Notes under the pieces: model-generated
What the model was told of the DNA's origin: nothing
Database searches by the model: none
What the model saw: the letters and a program-made list of their open reading frames with translations, nothing else
Program-made: the position numbers and the translations under genes
Assembly (NCBI RefSeq): GCF_907165205.1
Contig: NC_058195.1
Location: 24,262,936 to 24,326,935, forward strand
Length of the DNA stretch: 64,000 nt
From: Coccinella septempunctata
Taxonomy: Eukaryota > Arthropoda > Insecta > Coleoptera > Coccinellidae
Direction of reading: 5' to 3'
Shown: one piece after another, positions 43,051 through 54,630 of the stretch
Numbering within the stretch: position 1 is the stretch's first letter
Layout of the letters: each line of letters opens with the position of its first letter

Positions 43051-43776
43051 TTCGTCGTCCATTTAACTACCCTGAGGCCCCTGAGAGAGTAGTTGACTCT
43101 CCAGACTGCCAAATTGTTCGTAGGATAAACTAACAACTGTGCAGTTAATGCATTACTAATTTAAGTTATCTTCAGAGCACCACTCTCTCACATTCATTTG
43201 TTATTAAAAAAAAACCGAAAATAAAATATATAACGTTTTTAAAATTACATAATCACTAAAGCTCTTCTTGACAAAAAGACACTTAGAGAGTGTTTGAAAC
43301 ATTCTGAAATACGATTTCCCAAGTGAGCAGTCCACAAACTAAGGATGATAGCCATCATAAATATAGAGGTGTTTTGAAAGATGAAAGTTGTAATAACTGG
43401 AGCCAATATTATAATACGATCACGTCATCGAGTTCGAATAATCCTACTGTATCAGATTCTAAAACATATGTGGCAACTACGCTGGACGCAACAACATGCT
43501 AATGGTGAAAGTTTGAATAAAATTTGGACGCAGCATTGTGCTACATATGAAAACAAAATATACGCCGGACGCACTAATGATAGGACCATGAAAGGACGCA
43601 ATAATGTGCGTATATCAACTTCTTTATTAATAGAGATATTTGAGATTTGAAACGACCAAACTACGTAATTTTTTGCGTAGATTAATATACTTCGATCAGA
43701 TTCCACCTAGGTAGCGTATTTCTGGTAGACGCAATAAGGTTGCTTTTTGAAAGGACGCAATAAAGTATGCCAGATG
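42938..43776. repeat. Duplicated block, copy 1 segment c (right end)
   Basis: Matches 59506-60344 with small indels. It contains at least six GACGCA motifs (for example ggacgcaac, ggacgcagca, aggacgcaataatg) and ends with the TIR (tgccagatgtaaata) at the TA array. Confidence 0.9.
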
Positions 43777-43938
<162 letters not shown>

Positions 43939-43983
43939 CAGGGAATAGACTGATAATTGGTTTATTTAAACTCTTAATTCAAT

Positions 43984-44021
43984 GCCTAGCTTTCAGAACT
44001 TTTTTATTCCTTCTTCAGGGC
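43984..44021 (-). ncRNA. Hammerhead ribozyme motif, PLE minus copy
   Basis: Minus strand: stem I GCC/GGC, core CUGAAGA (position 7 is variable in hammerheads), a 4-bp stem II with one wobble, GAAA, and palindromic A-G-C-U stem III. Same as the motif at 50087. Confidence 0.65.
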
Positions 44022-44288
44022 TTCTACAATAATAGTACAGGTTAGTTGACAACAAAAATATTATAGTACGACACTTACAGAATATGAATTTTACCATATG
44101 TACTCATTTAACATGGAAATTGTCGAAGATTAAAATAAAATGATAATTGATTATTGACTAGACCTCTTTTTCCTTTTTCTGGAGCGTTCATCATGGAAGT
44201 AACAATTTTAGGTTAGAATGACATGCAATGACAAATCAAACACGACAGACCCCCTGTGATCACAGAGTCATCGTTCTTATTCTTCAGG

Positions 44289-45506
44289 TTACTTGGCAAG
44301 GGACATTAGATAGGTGTATATTTTACTCAGATTTTGAACATCAGATTTTTTGTTTACGGTGTTATTGTTGTTTTTTATGTTAATCATCTCTAAAATTAAT
44401 CGTTTGTTATATTTTGAGCTTTTTTCTGAAATTCTTACATTATCCAGATCTATTTCATGTCTTTCTTCATGAGCGTGTTTTGTTAAGGCACATCTTGTGT
44501 TGTTTTTCTTGATATCACTCCTATGTAAACTCAATCTGCTCTTGAGCCATTGTGATGTCTGCCCAATATAGACGTCTTGACAATTCTTGCAACTTATCTC
44601 ATACACAATGCCAGATTGAAACTGTTTTGGTGTGGTGTCCTTTAATCTAGAATACAGGGTGAACAAGGTTTTGGAATTATATGTGGCTATTTTCAGATCT
44701 TCCCCCTTAAAACAGTTCTTGATTCTACCAGAGAGGGTTTTTATGTTCATTATACTCCCATATTTTATCTCATTAATTTCATTGTTTCGTGATGGTACAT
44801 TGACTTCTTCAACCTCATTCATTCTATTTGTGGCCGACTCAAAAAGTAGTTTTCTGAGCATACTCCTTGGATAACCATTTTCCACAAATATTTTGAAAAG
44901 CTTGTTACTATTTATCTGCCTGAAATCGGGATGGCAAATTTTATCTACCCTTGTTCTCATTCCTTTTATAGTATTTATTTTCGTCTTGATTGGGTGATCA
45001 GATAAGTAATGGATAAATTTGTCTGATGTTATGTCTTTTCTATACCAGTCTAATTTTATGGTGTTGTTTATTCGGCAGACCTTTGTGTCCAAAAATGGAA
45101 CTGAGTGGTTTTCATCTTCTTCCTCTACAGTGAACTGGATGTGTTCATTAAAACTATTGCATGTGATTTTGATGTTAATGATTTCGTTAGCTGGAGCAAT
45201 GAGTAGGAGATCATCTACGTACTTTTTTATAAGAAACAATTTAAATGGCAACTTGGCAACCGTGCCGTCCAGAAGATAATCCATCACGTAAAGGGGTATT
45301 ATTGGACTCAGATCTGAGCCCATGGAACTTCCAAATATCTGCAGGTAAAATTTTCCTTGGAAGGAGAAATAACTGTTCTCCATCAGAAAGTTGAGGATAT
45401 CCATAAAGAGTTGTTTAGGTATGTTCGTATATTCTTGGATCACATTCCATTTTTTACTTATTGCTTCGATTGCTAGTTCACTCTGGATGTTTTCGAACAA
45501 GTTGAC
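44289..45506 (-). CDS. PLE RT (C-terminal part) and GIY-YIG nuclease
   Basis: Continues the RT from NLFENIQSELAIEAISKKW through FYLQIFGSSMGSDLSPIIPL and KKYVDDLLLI (catalytic YVDD) to the thumb. It then passes a linker with HPDFRQINSNKLFKIFVENG to GIVYEISCKNCQDVYIGQT and QWLKSRLSLHRSD (GIY-YIG core) and ends LMSLAK before TAA. In PLEs the nuclease cuts the target and the RT primes from it. The upstream RT half lies beyond the hAT-like insertion at 48093-48437. No internal stop. Confidence 0.92.
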   Translation of the reverse strand, partial: VNLFENIQSELAIEAISKKWNVIQEYTNIPKQLFMDILNFLMENSYFSFQGKFYLQIFGSSMGSDLSPIIPLYVMDYLLDGTVAKLPFKLFLIKKYVDDLLLIAPANEIINIKITCNSFNEHIQFTVEEEDENHSVPFLDTKVCRINNTIKLDWYRKDITSDKFIHYLSDHPIKTKINTIKGMRTRVDKICHPDFRQINSNKLFKIFVENGYPRSMLRKLLFESATNRMNEVEEVNVPSRNNEINEIKYGSIMNIKTLSGRIKNCFKGEDLKIATYNSKTLFTLYSRLKDTTPKQFQSGIVYEISCKNCQDVYIGQTSQWLKSRLSLHRSDIKKNNTRCALTKHAHEERHEIDLDNVRISEKSSKYNKRLILEMINIKNNNNTVNKKSDVQNLSKIYTYLMSLAK

Positions 45507-45964
45507 CATAGATTAAATAGATGGATCATAAGCTATTTTCCAGACTGTTCATTTTTCAAATTATTCCCACTCCAAAAAACCACCAATGAAATGAATTTTC
45601 GCTTGTTTTCCCCTCCAGATCGCTTCTAAAATTTCTAAGACGGCGTGTGTATTTGTAATTGTCAAAATATTATTTCAATCATTCACGTCGTAATATTTTG
45701 GAAAATAAGCAGCGATGTGCCGTAAATACGTGTGTTTGAAATAAAAGTGCAATTTATACACGAAAGAGGAAAGCGATTTATTTATTCTGGTAAGTTTTTG
45801 ATATTTTATTCTTGTTTGAGTTCACGACTTTATGAAATCAGGGGAGGGAGTTAGGGCACGCCAGGGTCGAATTAAGTTTGAATCCCATCTAATGATTTGC
45901 ACCTACATTGAAATGTTGAGTTTATACAATCAAATAATTGATTTCAATTTTAGATTTCCCAGAA

Positions 45965-46108
45965 ATGAAACCAGACGACAGCATTGGAGAGTTGCACTGG
46001 GTCTTGAAAACAATTTACACTTCTCTTGTAATTTATACTCCAGACTTTAGTATAATGAAAGTAATCGACTTTTACCGTAAATTTGAAAAAAGATGCCATC
46101 CCGAGTGA
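45965..46108 (+). other. Coding-like exon inside the hAT-like element
   Basis: 47 residues (MKPDDSIGELHWVLKTIYTS ... IDFYRKFEKRCHPE) after a good acceptor (caattttag at 45945-45953). A possible donor is gtgagg or gtaaga at 46105-46116. A candidate 5' UTR exon ends at a gtaagt near 45790. Protein family not recognised. Could be a captured host exon. Confidence 0.3.
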
Positions 46109-46189
46109 GGTAAGATAGGTAGTTTACCACTTATTTAACTCGCTTTATTGTCTGATTATCACTTTCTTTGGAATTTTGCAAGTGATTTG

Positions 46190-46411
46190 TGGCGGCGTAG
46201 TTGTACCCATGGTAGAGGAATACTTCATCTCACCATGATGGTACCAAGGGTAGCCAAACGATGGCATCACTGCGCACGACGGTTGCGATCGCAGGGTAGA
46301 TTATACGTCTCTTGCGGTGCAGCATACGCCAAACGATGGCGCCACCGGCGACGCAACACTCTATACCCTCGACGTAACCGGCGTTTATAGCAGGCACAAA
46401 CTACGCTGCTT
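46190..46411. repeat. GC-rich inverted-repeat patch
   Basis: Strongly GC-rich compared with its surroundings. Ends share gcgtagtt in inverted orientation (ggcggcgtagttgtaccc versus its counterpart near 46394-46411). An internal repeat gccaaacgatggc occurs twice. Perhaps a small MITE nested in the hAT-like element. Confidence 0.35.
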
Positions 46412-46504
46412 CGGCGATTGTCGTAGGTAGCTGCTTCTTCAAATGGCGTGAACTCACCCCAGCACATACCGCCAAAGATTTCTGACTACTTCTGAACTTG
46501 AAAT

Positions 46505-46852
46505 TTATAGTAGATTTTTTCTTATTATATAATGCTTTTTAGTATAAACATTCTTCCTGGGTTCGAGATGAACAGTATAACGAGATTTTAATTGCTTCAA
46601 TAATGTTGTAATCATAGCCAATACTGTGCCAAACCTGTTATCAGTACTGGAGTTTTTGAGGAAAATGGGAACAATATCAAGAAACACGAATGCCAGTTCA
46701 GGATTTGCAGAAATGAAAGCTTCTTGTAGTTCAAGGATAAAACAAGTGAGGTACATACCTACCCAGGGAGGAATACAAAATTTCTTATAAATTGCTATGG
46801 CAAATAGAACTCGTCTTAGGAATGAAAATCCATAAAAATGAGCTGAGGTCAT
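46505..46852 (-). other. Unidentified open frame inside the hAT-like element
   Basis: 115 residues, hydrophobic and helical in parts (LRRVLFAIAIYKKFCIPPWV, MYLTCFILELQEAFISANPE, LDIVPIFLKNSSTDNRFG), with a basic end before TAA. It resembles a helical-repeat protein rather than a DDE or BED domain. No splice sites are certain. I cannot name the family. Confidence 0.3.
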
Positions 46853-48092
46853 GTTTGGAACTTTTTGTGAAAATCAAAAAATTTTCCTTTATTTTTAAAA
46901 TGTATTTCAATGTGAAAATTATGCTACTACTGTAATTATGATTACAATAATGACCATTCAATTAGAGCTCGAATATTACATCATTTTTATGATTTATTAA
47001 ATGAAAATGTCTGTTATCAGGATACCTCATATTTCGAAGTAAAACTTCAGTTGAAAAATTGTTGCAGGAGACAAGCGGAGAACAGAAATTAAAAAACAGC
47101 TAATTGACGTCAAAAAACCGATTTAAGATTACGAGTGAGTCGTCAGTACTTCAAGAAAAAAGTTGATGCCCTACAAGCAGTTCCTAATTCATTGGAAAGA
47201 AAAATTCAAGATGAAAGCTTGGAAAGCTTTGCTTAAAAGTTACATTATTATTGAGTTAGAGCTTACAGTTTCGTAAAATAACTCTTGATTATTATGCACT
47301 TCAACACCAAAAAGCACTTTCGAGGTGGTATAAAAATTTTAAAGGGGAAGCAGGTTGTTGAACTAGGTATTTGAGTTGCTGAAAAACACTGCTCTTTAGT
47401 TTATATGCAATATAACTTAATTCAATTTAAAACTGCCCGTAAAAAAAAATATTGATGCTTCATCTAGAATTGAGGGATTCTTTTATGAGTTACTGTATAC
47501 AATAAGAAATAATTTCCTATTTCACAATCATTGGTTCATGTTTACAGTATTACATTACTGTTTCATTCCGCAAAATCTGTACGGAAGACTTGAGGATTTC
47601 TTCAATGAACAAACTCTTTTAGATTCTCATTATACAAATTCCATAAACTTCAGCTGCTTCCACTTCTATTGATTTGAGAATTAACCATTCTAAAGGGAAT
47701 TTTTTTCATGAAAGTAATTTTTGGTTTTCAGTTTATGCTTAGTGAATAAAATTTCAAATAATCTGTTTGTAGGTTAGGGTCATATTGACTATTTGTGTAT
47801 GGTAACATTGTATTCAAAATAAATTCTTTTTTACATAAGTTGTTTTGGTATTACATATTCTACATCCCTTTGATTAGTTGTCATAAGAAAAATACTCGAA
47901 ATCTTTGCATTGAAACATATTTCCATTCGATATAAAATTATTGCTGACTACCTGAAATATTCACAGTGTGACTAGTTCTGAATCCGCCCCTGTCCAGTTC
48001 CCCCACCCAAGATATCCAAATTCACATTTATGGCAGTATTTCGTGAACGCGTTTTTGTCGAGATGCTCTATCTCCTGTTTTATTAATCTATG

Positions 48093-48437
48093 AAGTTGAC
48101 CACATCCAACGATATGACAACGTGGTCAGGTGGTACCTTAAGATTGTTCACAAGATCAGCAAACTCAAAGGAATCCTTGATATAATATTCATTGTCTTTA
48201 TCATACGCCATACTCAATATCTCTGCTACATACCCAGAAAGATACCGGGTTGGTGCATGTATACAAGATACTATTGGCCTCAACGGAGTGTCCGGTTTAT
48301 GTATCTTTGGATTGCCATATATTTTAGGTGTATTTGAGTTGTAGGTCCTCATTTGCCTTGCCTTTTCTCTTGTGATAACTTTGTGTGTCTCCAACAAGGA
48401 AACGAATTTGTTACATTTTGTTTGTATCTTTTGAGTC
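48093..48437 (-). CDS. PLE RT N-terminal part, minus copy
   Basis: Reads from the truncated 5' end: FVSLLETHKVITREKARQMR, NTPKIYGNPKIHKPDTPLRP, IVSCIHAPTRYLSGYVAEIL and VISLDVVN, the N-terminal RT motifs of PLEs, including the KIHK motif and the first catalytic Asp. It stops at the hAT-like TSD and resumes at 45506. Confidence 0.9.
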
Positions 48438-49819
48438 GTATACAGGCACCAACCCGGTATCTTTCTGGGTATGTAGCAGAGATATTGAGTATGGCGTATG
48501 ATAAAGACAATGAATATTATATCAAGGATTCCTTTGAGTTTGCTGATCTTGTGAACAATCTTAAGGTACCACCTGACCACGTTGTCATATCGTTGGATGT
48601 GGTCAACTTGTTCGGAAACATCCAGAGTGAACTAGCAATCGAAGCAATAAGTAAAAAATGGAATGTGATCCAAGAATATACGAACATACCTAAACAACTC
48701 TTTATGGATATCCTCAACTTTCTGATGGAGAACAGTTATTTCTCCTTCCAAGGAAAATTTTACCTGCAGATATTTGGAAGTTCCATGGGCTCAGATCTGA
48801 GTCCAATAATATCCCTTTATGTGATGGATTATCTTCTGGACGGCACGGTTGCCAAGTTGCCATTTAAATTGTTTCTTATAAAAAAGTACGTAGATGATCT
48901 CCTACTCATTGATCCAGCTAACGAAATCACTAACATCAAAACCACATGCAATAGTTTTAATGAACACATCCAGTTCACTGTAGAGGAAGAAGATGAAAAC
49001 CACTCAGTTCCATTTTTGGACACAAAGGTCTGCCGAATAAACAACACCATAAAATTAGACTGGTATAAAAAAGACATAACATCAGACAAATTTATCCATT
49101 ACTTATCTGATCACCCAATCAAGACGAAAATAAATACTATAAAAGGAATGAGAACAAGGGTAGATAAAATTTGCCATCCCGATTTCAGGCAGATAAATAG
49201 TAACAAGCTTTTCAAAATATTTGTGGAAAATGGTTATCCAAGGAGTATGCTCAGAAAACTACTTTTTGAGTCGGCCACAAATAGAATGAATGAGGTTGAA
49301 GAAGTCAATGTACCATCACAAAACAATGAAATTAATGAGATAAAATATGGGAGTATAATGAACATAAAAACCCTCTCTGGTAGAATCAAGAACTGTTTTA
49401 AGGGGGAAGATCTGAAAATAGCCACATATAATTCCAAAACCTTGTTCACCCTGTATTCTAGATTAAAGGACACCACACCAAAACAGTTTCAATCTGGCAT
49501 TGTGTATGAGATAAGTTGCAAGAATTGTCAAGACGTCTATATTGGGCAGACATCACAATGGCTCAAGAGCAGATTAAGTTTACATAGGAGTGATATCAAG
49601 AAAAACAACACAAGATGTGCCTTAACAAAACACGCTCATGAAGAAAGACATGAAATAGATCTGGATAATGTAAGAATTTTAGAAAAAAGCTCAAAATATA
49701 ACAAACGATTAATTTTAGAGATGATTCACATAAAAAACAACAATAACACCGTGAACAAAAAATCTGATGTTCAAAATCTGAGTAACATATACACCTATCT
49801 AATGTCCCTTGCCAAGTAA
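48438..49819 (+). CDS. PLE RT and GIY-YIG nuclease, plus copy
   Basis: About 460 residues open to TAA at 49819. It begins in the RT at APTRYLSGYVAEILSMAYDK, then VISLDVVNLFGNIQ (first catalytic Asp), GSSMGSDLSPIISL and YVDDLLLID (YVDD at 48887-48898). The linker follows, then GIVYEISCKNCQDVYIGQT (from 49496), KSRLSLHRSDIKK and CALTKHAHEERHEIDLDN. Sequence before 48438 that is open in this frame belongs to the other strand. All visible catalytic residues are intact; only the N-terminus is missing. Confidence 0.93.
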
Positions 49820-50086
49820 CCTGAAGAATAAGAACGATGACTCTGTGATCACAGGGGGTCTGTCGTGTTTGATTTGTCATTGCATGTCATTCTAACCTAA
49901 AATTGTTACTTCCATGATGAACGCTCCAGAAAAAGGAAAAAGAGGTCTAGTCAATAATCAATTATCATTTTATTTTAATCTTCGACAATTTCCATGTTAA
50001 ATGAGTACATATGGTAAAATTCATATTCTGTAAGTGTCGTACTATAATATTTTTGTTGTCAACTAACCTGTACTATTATTGTAGAA

Positions 50087-50124
50087 GCCCTGAAGAAGGA
50101 ATAAAAAAGTTCTGAAAGCTAGGC
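50087..50124 (+). ncRNA. Hammerhead ribozyme motif, PLE plus copy
   Basis: Stem I GCC (50087-50089) with GGC (50122-50124), core CUGAAGA, weak stem II, GAAA, and A-G-C-U palindromic stem III. Confidence 0.65.
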
Positions 50125-50173
50125 ATTGAATTAAGAGTTTAAATAAACCAATTATCAGTCTATTCCCTGAACA

Positions 50174-50175
<2 letters not shown>

Positions 50176-50261
<86 letters not shown>
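50176..50261. repeat. (TA)n microsatellite
   Basis: TA array between the PLE 3' end and the long-TIR element. Confidence 0.97.
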
Positions 50262-50266
<5 letters not shown>

Positions 50267-52035
50267 CTGATTCAAAAAAATCGACTTTCTTTTTTTTCGA
50301 GAAACACACCCCTTATTATCTTCAGGGCACTGAAAAATGACGTCTGTGAAAATATTAGTCCAAAAACTTATTATTTAGAGGTCGCTCATCGAGGATTTCT
50401 ATTTTCCCTACTAATAGCAGGGAAAAAAAATTATTTCTAGTTAAAAAATTCCAGTTCGCAAACCAATGGACGGATTCCATTGAGCGATATATTTTTATGT
50501 AGGGAGTTAGGTGCTCTACAAAAACTGCCACTTACAATTTTTCCATAAAACGGCTTTTCGAAAAGTTATTAGAGCTCGAAATTAAATTTTTGTCGAAGTA
50601 GCTCTTTTTACTCGGATATCGGGAAGAAATTATTGGAATTTACTTTGACAATCAGGAAATCGTTCTCGAAAGTTACAATTGATATGATTTTATTTAGATT
50701 TAATTCATTTATGACATCCCCAAATTGTCAACCTCAACAATTGTTAGGGAGTTTGTGTTTCATACTCTTCAGAATCAAATTATTTAGCATCTCTTATTTC
50801 TCATTCACTTGGGTCAGAAAGAATGATTGGTTTTGTGCCCTCTTTCAGATTAGTGTTTGATCTTAAACTCGTTACTTGTCTTCAGTTTCATCCATAATAC
50901 AATTTTGTGTATTCATTATTTTTGCAAACCCAAAATGGCCGCATTCACAAAATTCTCGCTATATGATTTCATTGGAGAAGACATTTTGTAGTGAAAGTAA
51001 CATATAGATGATAGGATCTTTCTGTTGTTAACAATTCAGCGGAGCGAGTTATTGGTTTAATTGAATGCAATAATTACTAAAAGAAGAATGAAGAATAAAC
51101 AGTTACAGTTTCTTTTACAATTGATAAACGAACATCGTCATCGTTTTCCGGATTGCAACAAAAAAAATTGAAATTATCTGTTTAGAACATATTATGTATT
51201 ATAGATGTTGAATATACCAACACCAATATTATTTTTCACAACCGAATAAATGCTTTCTATATGCGACTTATATCTAATATCATTAAACCTACCAATCCCA
51301 CAAATATCGAGACATTTGTTGAAAAATTGATAGTTCACTACCTATTTTGTGATAGTGGCTATTTTGGATTTATAAAAATAATGAATACACAAAATTGTAT
51401 TATGACTGAAACTGAAGACAAGTACTGGGTTCAAGAACAAACACTAATCTGAAAGAGGGCACAAAACCAATCATTCTTTCTGACCCAAGTGAATGAGAAA
51501 TAATAGATGCTGAATAATTTGATTCTGAAGAGTATAAATTTCTAACACTCTTACAATTGTTGAGGTTGACTATTTGAGGATGTCACAAATTATTTGAATC
51601 CACATAGAATTATATTAATTGTATCTTTCCAGAACTATATTCTGATTTTCAAAGTAAATTTCAATAATTTCTCCCCAATATCCGAGTAAAAACAGCTACT
51701 TCGACAAAATTTTATTTCAAGCTCTAATAACTTTTCGAAAATCCGTTTTATGGAAAAATTATATGAGACAGTTTTTGTAGAGTACCTAATTCCCTACATA
51801 AAAATATATAGCTCAATAGAATCCGTCCATTGGTTTGCGAACTGAAATTTTTTAACCAGAAATGAATTTTTTTCACCTGCTATTAGTAGGGAAGATAGAA
51901 ATCCTCGATGAGCGACCTCTAAATAATAATATTTTCGGCTAATATTTTCACAGACGTCATTTTTCAATGCCCCGAAGATAATTAGGGGTGTGTTTCTCGA
52001 AAAAAAAGAAAGTCGATTTTTTTGAATCAGTCTAA
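50262..52035. mobile_element. Long-TIR element, copy 1
   Basis: 1774 bp starting TTAGACTGATTCAAAAAAAT and ending with its inverse, with TA arrays on both sides. TIRs are about 670 bp (50262-50935 and about 51360-52035), around 90% alike, around a spacer of about 430 bp. No transposase. Same family as 52819-54599 but with the spacer in the opposite direction. Confidence 0.88.
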
Positions 52036-52079
52036 TATATATATATATCATCTAATCATTAAAATATTAGGAAATGAAC

Positions 52080-52574
52080 AGCAATAACACAACATGGAAC
52101 CTATGTTTACAAATTCACAAATGACAAGTCTGATATGCAAGAACGTCTATTTCTATTTTTGTTTACTTGTATGTAAATTGGAAATGATTCACTTACAAGT
52201 AAACAATGAAAATGTAGTGAACGACAAACAAGACACGAAAAAGCTCAGTCAAATATACATGCCAATACTGAGAAGACCACCGATAGAAAGAAGAAGACAA
52301 GACAACCAACATTCCATTGACCCCTGACATTGACATATATGACATTAACATAAATAACACAACAATACCGACCAGAAAAGAGCAAAAATGAACAGTGAGA
52401 TATTTTAATGACTATATTATTCTATTTTTATATTATATATGTTACTTTTTAGATGTCGATTTATGATTTATGTATACTGAAGAAGGCGGATGCGCCGAAA
52501 CGTTTATACTATACAAAATAAAATTGTTTACAACTTTTTTGAAGACCTAGATGCCCAATCAATTCAAAATCAAC

Positions 52575-52575
<1 letters not shown>
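52080..52575 (+). pseudogene. PLE 3' fragment
   Basis: Encodes only the C-terminal tail (KLEMIHLQVNNENVVNDKQD, TKKLSQIYMPIL), then a 3' UTR with a hammerhead and an end at (TA)n. A separate PLE lineage from those at 44-50 kb. Confidence 0.7.
52472..52509 (+). ncRNA. Hammerhead ribozyme motif
   Basis: Stem I is a perfect 5 bp (GTATA 52472-52476 with TATAC 52505-52509). Core CUGAAGA 52477-52483, stem II GGCG/CGCC, GAAA 52497-52500, then CGTT giving the palindromic A-C-G-U stem III and UU cleavage site. Among the cleanest examples in the window. Confidence 0.75.
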
Positions 52576-52643
<68 letters not shown>

Positions 52644-52662
52644 GATAGACCCTTATCGTCGA

Positions 52663-52732
<70 letters not shown>

Positions 52733-52785
52733 GCTTTCCCAATCAATTCCAAGACTCTACTTACATAATTGACAAATATTTCCCT

Positions 52786-52818
<33 letters not shown>
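52576..52818. repeat. Cluster of three TA arrays with short spacers
   Basis: TA runs at about 52576-52640, 52667-52728 and 52791-52818. Spacers are 26 bp (gtcgatagacccttatcgtc...) and 62 bp. The spacers look like remnants of former insertions. Confidence 0.92.
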
Positions 52819-52823
<5 letters not shown>

Positions 52824-54594
52824 CTGATTCAAAAAAATCGACTTTCTCTTTTTTTGAGAAACACACCCCTTATTATCTTCAGGGCATTGAAAAAAGGCGT
52901 CTGTGAAAATATTGGCCGAAAATATTATTATTTAGAGGTCGCTCATCGAGGATTTCTATTTTCCCTACTAATAGCAGGGGAAAAAAATTTATTTTTAGTT
53001 AAAAAATTCCAGTTCGCAAACCAATCGACCGATTCCATTGAGCGATATATTTTTATGTAGGGAATTAGGTGCTCTACAAAAACTGCCCCATGAAATTTTT
53101 CCATGAAACGGCTTTTCGAAAAGTTATTAGAGCTTGAAATTAAATTTTTGTCGAAGTAGCTGTTTTTACTCGGATATCGGGGAGAAATTATTGGAATTTA
53201 CTTTGAAAATCAGAAAATAGTTATGGAAAGATACAATTAATATGATTGTATGTAGATTCAAATAATTTATGACATCCTCAAATAGTCAACCTCAACAATT
53301 GTTAGAGAGTTAGAAATTTATACTCGTCAGAATCAAATTATAAAGCTTCTCTTATTCCTCATTCCTTTGGGTCAGAAAGAATGATTGGTTTTGTGCCCTC
53401 TTTCAGATTAGTGTTTGTTCTTAAAGCCGGTACTTGTCTTCAGTTTCAGTCATAATACAATTTTGTGTATTCATTATTTTTATAAACCCAAAATGGCCGC
53501 TGTCACAAAATAGTGAACTATCAATTTTTCAACAAATATCTCGATATTTGTGGGATAGGGTAGGTTTGTTTGATGATATTAGAAAGAAGTCGCATATAGA
53601 AAGCATTTATTCGGTTTTGAGAAATAATATTGGTGTTGGTATATTCAACATCTATTATACATAATATGTTCTAAACAGATAATTTCAATTTCTTTTTGTT
53701 GCAATCCGGAAAACGATGACCATGTTCGTTGATCAATTGTAACAGAAACTGTAACTGTTAATTCTTCATTATTCTTTTAGTAGTTATTGCATTCTTCAAT
53801 TAAACCAATAACTCGCTCCGCTGAATCGTTAACAACAGAAAGATCCTATCATCTATATGTTACTTTCACTACGTAATGTCTTCTTCAATGAAATGATATA
53901 GCGAGAATTTTGTGAATGCGGCCATTTTGGGTTTGCAAAAATAATGAATACACAAAATTGTATTATGGATGAAACTGAAGACAAGTACCGAGTTTAAGAT
54001 CAAACACTAATCTGAAAGAGGGCACAAAACCAATCATTCTTTCTGACCCAAGTGAATGAGAAATAAGAGATGGTAAATAATTTGATCCTGAAGAGTATGA
54101 AACACTAACTCCCTAACAATTGTTGAGGTTGACAATTTGGGGATGTCATAAATGATTAAAATCTAAATAAAATCATATCAATTGTAACTTTCGAGAACGA
54201 TTTCCTGATTTTCGAAGTAAATTCCAATAGTTTCTCCCCGATATCCGAGTAAAAACATCTACTTCGACAAAAATTTATTTCAAGCTCTAATAACTTTTCG
54301 AAAAGCCGATTTATGGAAAAATTTCATGGGGCAGTTTTTGTAGAGCACCTAACTCCCTACATAAAAATATATCGCTCAATGGTATCCATCCATTGGTTTG
54401 CGAACTGGAATTTTTTAACTAGAAATAAAAATTTTTTCCCTGCTATTAGTAGGGAAAATAGAAATCGTCGATGAGCGACCTCTAAATAATAATATTTTTG
54501 GCTAATATTTTCACAGACGTCATTTTTCAATGCCCTGAAGATAATGAGGGGTGTGTTTCTCGAAAAAAAAGAAAGTCGATTTTTTTTGAATCAG

Positions 54595-54599
<5 letters not shown>
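52819..54599. mobile_element. Long-TIR element, copy 2
   Basis: 1781 bp with the same ends and TIRs as 50262-52035. The non-palindromic spacer (about 53500-53920) is the reverse complement of that in copy 1, so the two elements face each other. TA arrays on both sides. Confidence 0.88.

Positions 54600-54626
<27 letters not shown>
54599..54626. repeat. (TA)n microsatellite
   Basis: TA run separating the long-TIR element from the left terminus of the next element. Confidence 0.95.

Positions 54627-54630
<4 letters not shown>

Larger units (their letters stand above)
45507..48092. mobile_element. hAT-like transposon inside the PLE RT
   Basis: 2586 bp with 10-bp perfect TIRs (CATAGATTAA) and an 8-bp direct repeat AAGTTGAC at 45499-45506 and 48093-48100. 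Precise removal joins ...DVVN to NLFEN in frame, matching the plus-strand PLE. An 8-bp TSD with CA..G-type ends is typical of hAT. I found no BED finger or hAT dimerisation domain. The interior contains splice-like and coding-like pieces (45965 and 46505) that may be captured gene fragments or diverged transposase exons. Confidence 0.85.
48438..50174 (+). mobile_element. PLE, plus copy
   Basis: Penelope-like element, 5'-truncated in the RT and joined at 48437/48438 to the opposite-strand PLE with gtatac microhomology. Its 172-bp 5' part (48438-48609) is repeated inverted at 48093-48264. It ends 3' at (TA)n. Confidence 0.93.

Noticed and set aside
45650..46110. Host promoter and first exon between the PLE copies
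   Set aside because: The whole interval lies within the hAT-like element proven by its TSD, so a resident host gene is unlikely; kept only as possible captured sequence.
48122..48337. Plus-strand open frame repeating a minus-strand protein near 48.1-48.5 kb
   Set aside because: It is an antisense reading produced by the inverted 172-bp overlap of the two PLEs.
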